NCBI RefSeq assembly: GCF_015351595.1
Contig: NZ_JADKPT010000001.1
Span: 744,001 to 808,000 of the forward strand
DNA: 64,000 nucleotides
Source of the DNA: Flavobacterium sp. LC2016-12
GTDB taxonomy: Bacteria; Bacteroidota; Bacteroidia; Flavobacteriales; Flavobacteriaceae
Direction: 5' to 3'
Positions within the stretch are counted from its first letter, which is position 1. Each line of letters begins with the position of its first letter. The notes under the pieces were generated by a model. The model was not told the DNA's origin and did not search any database. It saw nothing but the letters and a program-made list of their open reading frames with translations. The position numbers were made by a program, and so were the translations under genes. Below are positions 36,427 to 43,810 of this stretch, one piece after another.

Positions 36427-36434
36427 GTATCTTG
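36405..36434 (+). promoter_or_regulatory. promoter of the BlaI-M56 operon
   Basis: TTTG (36405-36408) is followed after 19 bases by TATCTTG (36428-36434), close to the TTTG-N19-TAnnTTTG consensus. Operators 2 and 3 overlap the -33 element and the spacer, so a bound BlaI dimer would block polymerase. Confidence 0.6.
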
Positions 36435-36452
36435 CGTCAAAATTTTTAAACC

Positions 36453-36815
36453 ATGATAAAACTAGCAAAACGAGAAGAACAGATCATGCAGGTGTTTTGG
36501 GATTTGAACAAAGCCTTCATACGAGATATTATTCCATTGTTACCAGATCCGAAACCGCATTATAATAGTGTGGCTACAATTGTGAAGATATTAGAAGAAA
36601 AAGGTTTTTTGAATCATGAAACGGCCGGTAATATGCATTGCTTTTTTCCGGTGATCAGTAGGGAAGAGTATCAGCAATTTGCACTGAAGGATATTGTGAG
36701 TCAATATTTTGATAATTCTTATCCGCGAATGCTGGCGTTTTTTGCCAAAGAGCAAAAATTGACCGAAACAGAATTAGATGAAATCGTGCACCTCATTAAA
36801 AAAGAAAAGATATGA
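36453..36815 (+). CDS. BlaI/MecI-family repressor
   Basis: This 120-residue protein has the winged-helix fold of BlaI/MecI/CopY: KLAKREEQIMQVFWDLNKAFIRDIIPLL, HYNSVATIVKILEEKGFLNHE (recognition helix and wing) and the C-terminal dimerisation helices. It should repress its own operon by binding the three operators upstream, until the partner M56 protease cleaves it or triggers its cleavage. Its stop overlaps the start of the M56 gene by 4 bases. Confidence 0.94.
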   Translation: MIKLAKREEQIMQVFWDLNKAFIRDIIPLLPDPKPHYNSVATIVKILEEKGFLNHETAGNMHCFFPVISREEYQQFALKDIVSQYFDNSYPRMLAFFAKEQKLTETELDEIVHLIKKEKI

Positions 36816-38824
36816 TACCTTATATTTTATATTCAGCGCTTATTCTTACTGCCTGTTTGGTATTTTACAAACTGCTTTTGCAAAAAGAAACGTTCTTTCA
36901 TTTAAACAGGTTTGTATTGCTTTCCTGCATGGCATTGGCTTTTATTTTACCATTAGTTCCGGTTCCTCAGCAATTTTCCTTTAGAAAAATTGCTGTAGAA
37001 AAACCTGTAATAGTAGCGAAAACTCCAGTTAACGCTAATGTAACTCCAACAGTAAAAGAACAGCCAGTACAACCAACGCTTGTTGAAGAAACTAAACAAG
37101 TAATTAATATTGAGTCAATTGTTCAGTTGTTGGTTTATTTGTATTGGTTTGGCGTAATTGTCTTTGGACTTAACTTTTTGATGCAGGCGGTTATATTGTT
37201 TTACAGAGCCTATTCCACGTCGGTTATTCAGGATGGAAAGTTTCGTATTATCGAAATAACAGGCGATAAGGCGCCTTGTTCTTTTGCTAATAATATTTTT
37301 ATCAATCCGGAGAAATATGAATGGGAAACCTATAATCAGATTTTGCTTCACGAAAAAATTCACATTGAGCAAAAGCACACGATTGATCTTCTGCTTGCTG
37401 AGATCGTTCTTATATTCCAGTGGTTTAATCCTTTCGCATGGCAATGGAGAAAAACGTTAGAAATCAATCTTGAATTCCTGACAGATGATCAGATGCTGCA
37501 GCAAGATGTGGTTGAGAAAGAAAGTTACCAGTTTAGTTTGCTAAAGGTAGCAGCACCCCAATTCCCTTTGAGTCTTACAACTAACTATAATCAATCATTA
37601 TTAAAAAAACGAATCATCATGATGAACTCAAAAAAATCAAACGTGCACACCACCTGGAAATATTTTTTCCTGGTGCCAATTATGGTGCTGTTTGCCTGCC
37701 TTTTTAATCAACCGGCAGCGCAAAGTCAAACTCTTGCTTCTAAAGAGAAACAAGGAGAGCATTCAAACAATCAGGGCGGAATGGAAACCGAAGGAAGTTG
37801 GTTTGCTACTATCAAAGGTAATTCCGTAAGTATTCAATTTAAGAGCGACGAGAACAATTCTAATAGTACTTTTCAATTAGATGAATTTAATGATCTTCCA
37901 AAAGACAAGCAAGGTACTTTTACCTTAACGCGTGAAGCAGGAACAATGACTTTTACTGGTAAATTTGAAGGTAATAATGGAATGGGAAGCTATAAATTTA
38001 CAGCCAACAAAGACTATCGTACAGCAATGAGCAAAGAAGGAATTGATCTTGAAGACGATGAAGATTTTATCGTTTTCTTTATGATCAACATCAAACAATC
38101 TTATGTGCAAATGCTTAAGAAAAATGGTTACAGCAATCTGGATAAAGATCAGATTATTCCTCTTGCGGCATTAGATGTAAATGAAGCCTATATTACTTCA
38201 ATCAAACAAGTAGTTCCTGATATTGATTTAGAAAACCTTGTTCCTTTTAAATCGTTAAATATAGACAAAGCTTATATCGAAGAGATTCGTAAATCTGGTT
38301 ATAAAGATCTTAGTCCGGGTAATATTATTGCATTGAAATCTCAAGGGGTAGATGCAAAATATATTAAGGATTTCCACAGTTCTACTAATTCTAAAAAGAA
38401 TAACAAAGATGCAGAAGACGAAGAAGATAAAGATGACGACGTTATTGCGTTTAAATCATTGGGCATTGATCAGGCCTTTATTTATTCCTATAAAAAAATA
38501 GGCTACAATGATCTTTCGAACGATGATTTGATGGCTTTGAAGTCGTTAAATGTTACACCTGAATACATAACTAGTTTTAAGAAAGCAGGTTATAATGATA
38601 TTAAAGCAGAAGACTTATTTGCTTTGAAATCATTAAATGTAACACCGGAATTAATTTTACAATATAAGGATCTTGGTTTTAACGACTTGAATCTTGATGA
38701 TGTAGTGGGAGCAAAAGCAGTTGGTGCTACACCTTCTTTTATTAAATCGATGAAAGGAAAAGGACACGATTTTAAAAACTTAGATAAATATATTTCATTA
38801 AAAGCTGTTCTTGGTGGTAATTAA
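36812..38824 (+). CDS. BlaR1-like M56 membrane metalloprotease with 29-residue repeats
   Basis: This 670-residue protein has N-terminal helices (residues 3-20, 34-50, 105-130) and the zinc motif HEKIH at 180-184 followed by AEIVLIFQWFNPFAW. Another helix lies at 284-302, so the rest is extracytoplasmic. Residues 325-425 form a beta-rich domain. Residues 431-670 hold eight repeats beginning YITSFKKAGYNDI-like, with period 29 (Y431, Y460, Y488, Y517, F556, Y585, L614, F643) and an acidic insert at 525-545. It should sense an external signal and inactivate the co-encoded repressor. Confidence 0.92.
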   Translation: MIPYILYSALILTACLVFYKLLLQKETFFHLNRFVLLSCMALAFILPLVPVPQQFSFRKIAVEKPVIVAKTPVNANVTPTVKEQPVQPTLVEETKQVINIESIVQLLVYLYWFGVIVFGLNFLMQAVILFYRAYSTSVIQDGKFRIIEITGDKAPCSFANNIFINPEKYEWETYNQILLHEKIHIEQKHTIDLLLAEIVLIFQWFNPFAWQWRKTLEINLEFLTDDQMLQQDVVEKESYQFSLLKVAAPQFPLSLTTNYNQSLLKKRIIMMNSKKSNVHTTWKYFFLVPIMVLFACLFNQPAAQSQTLASKEKQGEHSNNQGGMETEGSWFATIKGNSVSIQFKSDENNSNSTFQLDEFNDLPKDKQGTFTLTREAGTMTFTGKFEGNNGMGSYKFTANKDYRTAMSKEGIDLEDDEDFIVFFMINIKQSYVQMLKKNGYSNLDKDQIIPLAALDVNEAYITSIKQVVPDIDLENLVPFKSLNIDKAYIEEIRKSGYKDLSPGNIIALKSQGVDAKYIKDFHSSTNSKKNNKDAEDEEDKDDDVIAFKSLGIDQAFIYSYKKIGYNDLSNDDLMALKSLNVTPEYITSFKKAGYNDIKAEDLFALKSLNVTPELILQYKDLGFNDLNLDDVVGAKAVGATPSFIKSMKGKGHDFKNLDKYISLKAVLGGN

Positions 38825-38857
38825 ACATAAAAAATAAATCAAGTTGTAAGACAAAAC

Positions 38858-38888
38858 AAGGCCCAAACCGAAAGGAATGGGCTTTTTT
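38858..38888. terminator. terminator between convergent genes
   Basis: GCCCA and TGGGC arms with flanking A and T runs lie between the M56 gene and the PhyH gene. The stem is short, but the following T run suits the plus-strand operon. Confidence 0.6.
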
Positions 38889-38893
38889 ATGAT

Positions 38894-39691
38894 TTAAACC
38901 CACTCTTCCGAAGTGGTATAATCATCCGGTAAGTAGGTGAGATATTGAACCATTCTTGGATTTTCGCCTTTGTTTGCTGTTGCACAATGTGGTAGCGCAT
39001 TATTCCAGATTATAAAATCCCCTGCATTACCAATGATAGGTTTAGCTTCTAATGTTTTAATGGCTTTTTCTCTTGGGTTTTCATTTGGTTGAAGGTTATC
39101 GAGCCAATAATTTATTTTATTATTAAATCCCGGAACACAATGAAAAGCACCGTCATTAATACCGCAATCAGTTAGATAAAGCAAACCCTGAAGACCGAAT
39201 TTAATAGGTTGTTTTAAGCTGGTATCCCAATGAAGCGGACTTCCCATAAAAACGAAATTTTCAGTCTCAGGCGGATTAAAACTTACTTTGTCAATGGTTT
39301 TGTATATTTTATCTGTGCCATAAAGCTGTTCATAAGCTTTTTTTATCCTCGGAGAAAATCTGTTTTTATTTAAGGTTTCATGATCCGAAAAATTAAGCAT
39401 TAAGCCTTTTTGATTTTGATTTCTTTTATACCAGGTTTCTTTTTTGTTGGGATCCATTTCTAAGAAATCCCATATGGCTTGTTGTGTCGCTTCGCAATCT
39501 TTTTTTGAAATAGCATTTTTTACAATGACATAACCGTTTTTATCCCAAAATAGAAGATCTTTTTCTGAGAGAACGTTTTCAATGAAATCTTCAGCTGCTG
39601 TATTTTCGTTTTTTGTCCGATTATGGATCCAGTTTTTGAAAGTATCAAAATCAGGATTTTCAAAGTATAAAAATTGTAAAGTATCTTCCAT
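38894..39691 (-). CDS. phytanoyl-CoA dioxygenase (PhyH) family protein, possibly N-truncated
   Basis: The open part codes for 265 residues of a PhyH-type Fe(II)/2-oxoglutarate oxygenase. It contains FWDKNGYVIVKNAISKKDCEATQQAIWDFL, the HxD facial triad half PLHWDTSL, and a distal His in ALPHCATANKGENPRMVQYL with the 2-oxoglutarate-binding Arg. These enzymes hydroxylate small molecules such as amino acids or lipids. The same frame continues upstream as protein-like sequence to an ATG at 39814, but is interrupted by one TAA at 39739-39737. Translation may start at the internal ATG (39691), or the gene may be a recent pseudogene. The catalytic core is intact. Confidence 0.85.
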   Translation of the reverse strand: MEDTLQFLYFENPDFDTFKNWIHNRTKNENTAAEDFIENVLSEKDLLFWDKNGYVIVKNAISKKDCEATQQAIWDFLEMDPNKKETWYKRNQNQKGLMLNFSDHETLNKNRFSPRIKKAYEQLYGTDKIYKTIDKVSFNPPETENFVFMGSPLHWDTSLKQPIKFGLQGLLYLTDCGINDGAFHCVPGFNNKINYWLDNLQPNENPREKAIKTLEAKPIIGNAGDFIIWNNALPHCATANKGENPRMVQYLTYLPDDYTTSEEWV

Positions 39692-39814
39692 GCTAATCCC
39701 CAGATGGTACAGGGATTTAATCTCATCGTTCCAGGTTTACGTATAATCTGAAGCAGGAAATTCGGAAGGGTATAGTGTGCGTTTCCAGAGTCTTTCAAGG
39801 AGGAATAATTGCAT
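39692..39814 (-). pseudogene. upstream in-frame N-terminal segment of the PhyH gene, broken by TAA
   Basis: Starting at ATG 39814, the frame reads MQLFLLERLWKRTLYPSEF, then PASDYT, a TAA stop (39739-39737), and continues TWNDEIKSLYHLGISM into the PhyH protein with no frameshift. Both sides look like real protein sequence. A single substitution in the codon after Thr25 would explain the interruption. No homolog could be aligned here to confirm this. Confidence 0.7.
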
Positions 39815-39937
39815 AATGTCTTGCTATTAGTATAAAAGAGCTATAAAATTAGCGATCTTTTACTAATACGTTATAAGTAGATATACCTGATATTAAGATT
39901 TTTGTAATTACGTATCGAAGTACTTTGGGTATAAAAA

Positions 39938-39966
39938 AAATCCACATCATAATTTGATGTGGATTT
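39938..39966 (-). terminator. terminator of the amidoligase-like gene
   Basis: Twelve-base perfect arms (AAATCCACATCA at 39938-39949 and its complement at 39955-39966) are followed on the minus strand by eight T. It lies 21 bases after the stop of the 39987 gene. Confidence 0.85.
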
Positions 39967-39986
39967 CACTATTTTTACTCTATAAA

Positions 39987-41528
39987 TTAATTATCAGAGA
40001 AATTTCCAATTTGCTGTAAATGGCGTTCTGTTTGGTATTTATTAAAGTTATTCCATTTTGGCGGAGAACTTGTTTTTTGTCCGTACATCGAATCCAGACA
40101 AACATTGTTGTCTTTGTATTTATCATGTAAAACAGCCAGAATTTTAAAGAAAAATTCGTCTAATAATACAATCTCATCAAATTCAGATTTTAAAGTATTA
40201 TAATTTTCATCTGAAGGATTTAATAGCTGAAGTAAAGTTAAAACTTCGTTCTTTTCTTCTTCATTAATTTCAGTTGCATAACCCATTTTCAAGGTTTTGA
40301 AAACAAGATTATTCCACGCTTTACTGTCATGACCCCACTGAACATCAGGAAGGTTTAAAGAATGCTCACAAATTAAAATAATTGAGAAAAGTACATCATT
40401 TAAATATTCTGCCGGAAACTCATCAAAACTTCTGAATTCGAAACCGCTTTGGTACATTTTTTCCTGATTAAAATCAAGACCTACTTCTGAAAGCATTTCA
40501 TATTCCATTTCAGTTTCAATCTGATCGCGCCACCAGATGTTTTCTTCTTTTTCGAATTTCAGTAGTTTTCTAAAATTGTCTACGTTGTAAGTTAGAATTT
40601 TACCTTTTGGCATTGCTTTGTTATAAGTTCCAACGCCTATGTAACGAGACATTGCATTACGCATAGAACCCAAAGTAAACTTTTTATCCAGACTGTATTT
40701 GTCACTTATCACGCCCATAATATCAGGACTTCCAAGAGTAGCTATGAAAAAAGGTTCAAACCATTGCAATAAATAAATTGCATTGGCGTGTGTTTTTTCA
40801 AACTCAGTATAATCAACAATTCGGCTGTCTTCAGTCAATGAAGGTAATGTAATATGAAAATGGTAGGTTCCGTTATTGAACAACACCAGGTTTTCCTGAT
40901 TGGTCATGAACATATTAAGTCCGTTGTTGTAATCTGGGAAATTTAATTTTCCATTCAAAACAGATGATTCATTGATTTTATCTAAAAACAACTTTTTAGT
41001 TGCTTTTAATTCTTTGCAAGAATCAGCAATTGTTCTGTTTTCAAAATATTTGGTTACAAATTCGATAGAATCGCCATCAAAATGTACAGATCCCATTGTT
41101 TTGTTACGTTGGGTAATCATACTTTGAATATTATATGGCTGATCTTCAAGGAAAAGTTCCATGATCGATTTTCCAAGATATTCAGGATTTTCAATTGGTT
41201 GTGCACTTACTTCACCAGTTGCGGTATCCATTAATGGTTTTATAGGAGATAATGTTTTATGCTGATAATTGATGTCCAGTTTTTCAAGCGAATGACTGTT
41301 CATCATTCGGCTCACTTTATAGCTTTCTTTTGAATTAAAAGCTTTTTTCAAAACAGGGGCTAAGCTTTCTGGTTTGTAGCATTTTCTATAGTCGATACTG
41401 TATTTCTCAAAGCCAATTTTTTCTTGTATAAACTCACCAGAAACTATTAAGGATTCTTCAAATTGCATGTAGGTTTCGTTTTCTAATCCAATTCCCCAAT
41501 AATATTTTTTTGTCTGATTGTCTTTCAT
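39987..41528 (-). CDS. putative amidoligase (glutamate-cysteine ligase superfamily-like)
   Basis: This 513-residue cytoplasmic protein has no close family that I can name with certainty. Motifs suggest a carboxylate-amine ligase of the GCS/amidoligase fold: YYWGIGLENETYMQFE at the N-terminus (acidic metal site), DSIEFVTKYFENRT, YHFHITLPS in mid-protein, HANAIYLLQWFEPFFIATLGSPD, GSMRNAMSRYIG and GFEFRSFDEFP. Such enzymes join an amine to a carboxyl group using ATP and often make peptide-like metabolites. It lies on the same strand as a cysteine-hydrolase-like gene and an ACT-domain gene, with its own promoter and terminator. The function is inferred from motifs only. Confidence 0.6.
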   Translation of the reverse strand: MKDNQTKKYYWGIGLENETYMQFEESLIVSGEFIQEKIGFEKYSIDYRKCYKPESLAPVLKKAFNSKESYKVSRMMNSHSLEKLDINYQHKTLSPIKPLMDTATGEVSAQPIENPEYLGKSIMELFLEDQPYNIQSMITQRNKTMGSVHFDGDSIEFVTKYFENRTIADSCKELKATKKLFLDKINESSVLNGKLNFPDYNNGLNMFMTNQENLVLFNNGTYHFHITLPSLTEDSRIVDYTEFEKTHANAIYLLQWFEPFFIATLGSPDIMGVISDKYSLDKKFTLGSMRNAMSRYIGVGTYNKAMPKGKILTYNVDNFRKLLKFEKEENIWWRDQIETEMEYEMLSEVGLDFNQEKMYQSGFEFRSFDEFPAEYLNDVLFSIILICEHSLNLPDVQWGHDSKAWNNLVFKTLKMGYATEINEEEKNEVLTLLQLLNPSDENYNTLKSEFDEIVLLDEFFFKILAVLHDKYKDNNVCLDSMYGQKTSSPPKWNNFNKYQTERHLQQIGNFSDN

Positions 41529-41962
41529 TTATACTAATTTTCTTTTTATGGTTGATAATATTTTAAAGTTGTTTTTTTATTCGCAGATACAGATCTAATT
41601 AGTTAAAAACAGAGACAAAGAATCTTTAACGGATTGCATAAATTGTTGCTTCCATTAAAAAAGTTTTATTCGACTTTTAGAATTTTAGAAATGTATTTTA
41701 GTTTTAGGAATTTTGCACTTGTATCAACTGAATGACTGATAAAAAAGTAAGATTTTATAAAGGGGCTTATAAAATGCTAATAATCATTAATTACTTTTAT
41801 ATCAATAATTTAAGCAGATGAATAGCCTAATTGTACTTTTTAGCTATTCCTGTTTTTTCCAAGTTGCAAAAGTAGTCTTTTATTATGTTATTTCCAAGTA
41901 GTTAACACGCTGAAAATCAATTATTTTTTTGAATGTTTGACCAGGAGGTTTGTAGACTTAAT
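41529..41962. other. 434-bp gap with long leader of the amidoligase-like gene
   Basis: The promoter at 41867-41897 implies a leader of about 330 bases before the start at 41528. Inside the leader, the minus strand carries a tiny Ile-containing frame (MIISIL then stop) and an imperfect hairpin at 41821-41850. No named riboswitch was recognised. Confidence 0.5.
41867..41897 (-). promoter_or_regulatory. promoter of the amidoligase-like gene
   Basis: On the minus strand TTG (41897-41895) is followed after 20 bases by TACTTTTG (41874-41867), matching the Bacteroidetes promoter pattern. It shows that the amidoligase-like gene can be transcribed independently of the gene at 41963. Confidence 0.55.
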
Positions 41963-42700
41963 TTACTCATGATAGTAAAACACAAAAGAGGAATATAATT
42001 CATCATTCCACCAGTCTTTTCTTACTTCTGAAAAGTAATTGTAATTCAGTTTTCCCGCTTGCGATTGCAATGGATAAATTACAATATCATTTTCACGATA
42101 TGCTTTATGTAAATCTGTTTCCGGAACCACAGGAACAATATGTCCCGAAAGTCCTTTTTCTCTTCTTTTGGCACAAATTATTCCAATACCGCCATTTTTA
42201 TTTACTTTCTTTTGAATCTCATCTGCCGTATACATTTTCTCCCAGCCAAAATTAGGCCCCCATTCAGCAAACCAATCGGTTATGGCACTCGAGTAAATTC
42301 TGTCTACGGTTTGCTCAAAAACAGCTTCGATCTCTTGTCCTTGTGCTATTTTTTCAAGAGATTCCTCTGTCCACCAAACTGTAGGAAGATATACTTTGGA
42401 GAAGTAACAATAATCGTAAGAATAGACGTTGCAATATGTATCTTCTACAGTTCGCTGATATCTAATACTATTTTCGACATCAAGTTTATTAATAAGTCGG
42501 GAAATACTTTCTTTTTTACTGACAACATTCGTCAAATCTCTATAAGGAATAGTAGAATCGCTAAGCGGTGTTTCCTTCATTTCCATAGAATCCAAGCGAG
42601 ATTCCGGATGGGGTAATAAATCGGCTTTTTTTATTTGAGGGTATGTAGTTGGAGTATTTTCCAGAGGTAACGATGCTACCGTTTCTATATGTTTTTCCAT
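41963..42700 (-). CDS. CHAP/NlpC-P60-like cysteine hydrolase
   Basis: This 245-residue protein has a polar 85-residue N-terminal region without a signal peptide, then a papain-like domain. TYCNVYSYDYCYFSKVYLP fits the nucleophile helix (Cys90). SGHIVPVVPE holds the His (His187), and LQSQAGKLNYNYFS supplies the last polar residue and the closing strand. The arrangement follows CHAP and NlpC/P60 amidases, which cut peptide or isopeptide bonds. With an amidoligase-like gene next to it, it could trim or recycle a peptide-like product. The family assignment is from visible motifs only. Confidence 0.6.
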   Translation of the reverse strand: MEKHIETVASLPLENTPTTYPQIKKADLLPHPESRLDSMEMKETPLSDSTIPYRDLTNVVSKKESISRLINKLDVENSIRYQRTVEDTYCNVYSYDYCYFSKVYLPTVWWTEESLEKIAQGQEIEAVFEQTVDRIYSSAITDWFAEWGPNFGWEKMYTADEIQKKVNKNGGIGIICAKRREKGLSGHIVPVVPETDLHKAYRENDIVIYPLQSQAGKLNYNYFSEVRKDWWNDELYSSFVFYYHE

Positions 42701-42859
42701 TTTGACTTCTAAAAATTAATTGACTCAACAGCATAAAAATTGAATAATCACACCGTTTTCTGTCAGCTAAAAAAGTAAATATAACAATTTAAACTTTCTG
42801 AGGAATTTTGACAGCAGAAAATAGTAGAAAAATAACAGATTTTAAGTTTTTTCAAGGCG

Positions 42860-43399
42860 TTATACAAAAAAATCCTCTCTCTGCATTTCCATATCTGACA
42901 ATTCCTTTGCAAAACCTTCACTGTTTTTTATCAGCGCAATTCTGGGACTTTTTACAAACTCAATAAGACTAAAATTAGACAATTTGATAACTAATTCATT
43001 GATTTCGTTTTCTTTTCCGGTGGCCTGAAAAACAGTATAATCCCTTTCGATGGAAACTGCTGTGATATCATATTTTTTTAGGAAATGAATTAGATTATCC
43101 TCATATATAGTGGCTGTTGGCACTTTAAAAAGAGTAATCTGTTTCCAGATAATTTCTTCATTAGTATTGCAATAACATTTATACACTTCAATGATTTTTT
43201 CGATTTGAGGTACTAAGTTTCGAACTACTTCGGAAGTTTCTGTTACTACAATTGTATAGCGGGATATGTGATCAACTTCACAAGAAGAAAAGTTGAAGCT
43301 TTCTATTTTAATTTTTTTTCTTGAAAAGATTAAAGTGATTTTTTGAAACAATTGTATTTGATCTTCGGCATAAATTGTAAAAGTGTATGGATTTTTCAT
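42860..43399 (-). CDS. orphan acetolactate synthase small-subunit-like ACT protein
   Basis: This 179-residue protein matches the Bacteroidetes acetolactate synthase regulatory subunit. An N-terminal ACT domain (FTIYAEDQIQLFQKITLIFSRKKIKIESFNFS, RYTIVV) is followed by QIEKIIEVYKCYCNTNEE and a C-terminal domain ending LIEFVKSPRIALIK. ACT domains bind valine or other amino acids for feedback control. No large subunit or other ilv gene is adjacent, and it is diverged, so it may have a new role. Two Ile-rich leader peptides with terminators precede it, so its transcription should rise when charged tRNA-Ile is short. Confidence 0.82.
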   Translation of the reverse strand: MKNPYTFTIYAEDQIQLFQKITLIFSRKKIKIESFNFSSCEVDHISRYTIVVTETSEVVRNLVPQIEKIIEVYKCYCNTNEEIIWKQITLFKVPTATIYEDNLIHFLKKYDITAVSIERDYTVFQATGKENEINELVIKLSNFSLIEFVKSPRIALIKNSEGFAKELSDMEMQREDFFV

Positions 43400-43451
43400 G
43401 GCTATTTCTTGTGAGTATTTATTAATTGTTAGGTTTAATTTTTTTCAAAAA

Positions 43452-43486
43452 AAAAACCTTTCTCGTTTTGACAGAGAAAGGTTTTT
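43452..43486 (-). terminator. attenuator terminator 2 before the ACT-domain gene
   Basis: ACCTTTCTC (43456-43464) pairs with GAGAAAGGT (43474-43482), extended by A/T pairs. On the minus strand ten T follow (43456-43447). It lies between leader peptide 2 and the ACT gene start, the arrangement of an amino-acid attenuator. Confidence 0.85.
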
Positions 43487-43510
43487 ATTATGCAATAGAA
43501 TCCTGACTCG

Positions 43511-43567
43511 TCATGTGAGACGAATAATAATAATTGCGATAATACTATTTGTTGTTACGTTTTTCAT
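43511..43567 (-). CDS. isoleucine-rich leader peptide 2
   Basis: This 18-residue frame reads MKNVTTNSIIAIIIIRLT followed by TGA. It contains six Ile (four in a row), plus Val, Leu and three Thr, as in ilv leader peptides. It ends about 25 bases before the terminator hairpin. Ribosome stalling at the Ile codons should prevent termination and allow expression of the ACT gene. Confidence 0.85.
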   Translation of the reverse strand: MKNVTTNSIIAIIIIRLT

Positions 43568-43581
43568 AATGGTTTAAAATC

Positions 43582-43613
43582 AAAAAGACCTCCTGATTAA
43601 GGGAGGTCTTTTT
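43582..43613 (-). terminator. attenuator terminator 1
   Basis: AAAAAGACCTCC (43582-43593) pairs perfectly with its complement (43602-43613) around an 8-base loop, with a T run on the minus strand. It lies between the stop of leader peptide 1 and the start of leader peptide 2. Confidence 0.82.
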
Positions 43614-43634
43614 AAATTATATCTTCAAATATAT

Positions 43635-43709
43635 TTATATAACACCTCGCTGTAGACATTTAATAATGGCTACACTAATAATAATAGAGATGTTACTATT
43701 GTTTTTCAT
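43635..43709 (-). CDS. isoleucine-rich leader peptide 1
   Basis: This 24-residue frame begins MKNNSNISIIISVAII, continues KCLQRGVI and ends in TAA. It holds seven Ile and two Val. It starts with the same MKN as leader 2, and a -7-like element lies 17 bases upstream. A strong terminator follows it, so it forms a complete attenuator of its own, placed in series with the second. Confidence 0.8.
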   Translation of the reverse strand: MKNNSNISIIISVAIIKCLQRGVI

Positions 43710-43725
43710 TTCTTTTTGTGAGTTG

Positions 43726-43733
43726 CAAATGTA
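43726..43733 (-). promoter_or_regulatory. -7 element for the tandem leader
   Basis: The minus strand reads TACATTTG (43733-43726), an exact TAnnTTTG match, about 17 bases before leader peptide 1. No TTTG is found at the ideal distance upstream. Confidence 0.5.
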
Positions 43734-43810
43734 TTGAATTTAAATCAGCTTTAATAAAAACAATAATAAAACTACGGGAGGCTTTTAAAATAAGTTTTTT
43801 AGTTAAATAG

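Larger units (their letters stand above)
36146..36452. other. 307-bp divergent regulatory region
   Basis: This lies between the GH130 gene (minus) and the BlaI gene (plus). The right part contains three operator copies and a promoter. The left part is plain AT-rich sequence with no further feature seen. Confidence 0.6.

Noticed and set aside
36453..38824. beta-lactam resistance sensor (BlaI-BlaR1)
   Set aside because: The repressor and M56 parts fit, but the protease has no penicillin-binding sensor domain and no beta-lactamase gene is present.
39520..39798. 92-residue minus-strand frame overlapping the PhyH start
   Set aside because: It is out of frame with the conserved PhyH sequence. The frame shared with PhyH, broken by one TAA, is the meaningful one.
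42140..42616. 158-residue plus-strand frame
   Set aside because: It is antisense to the CHAP-like gene, Phe/Ser/Ile-rich, and shows no motif.
43383..43577. 64-residue plus-strand reading frame over the leader region
   Set aside because: It runs antisense through the two hairpins and a leader peptide and has no recognisable protein features.
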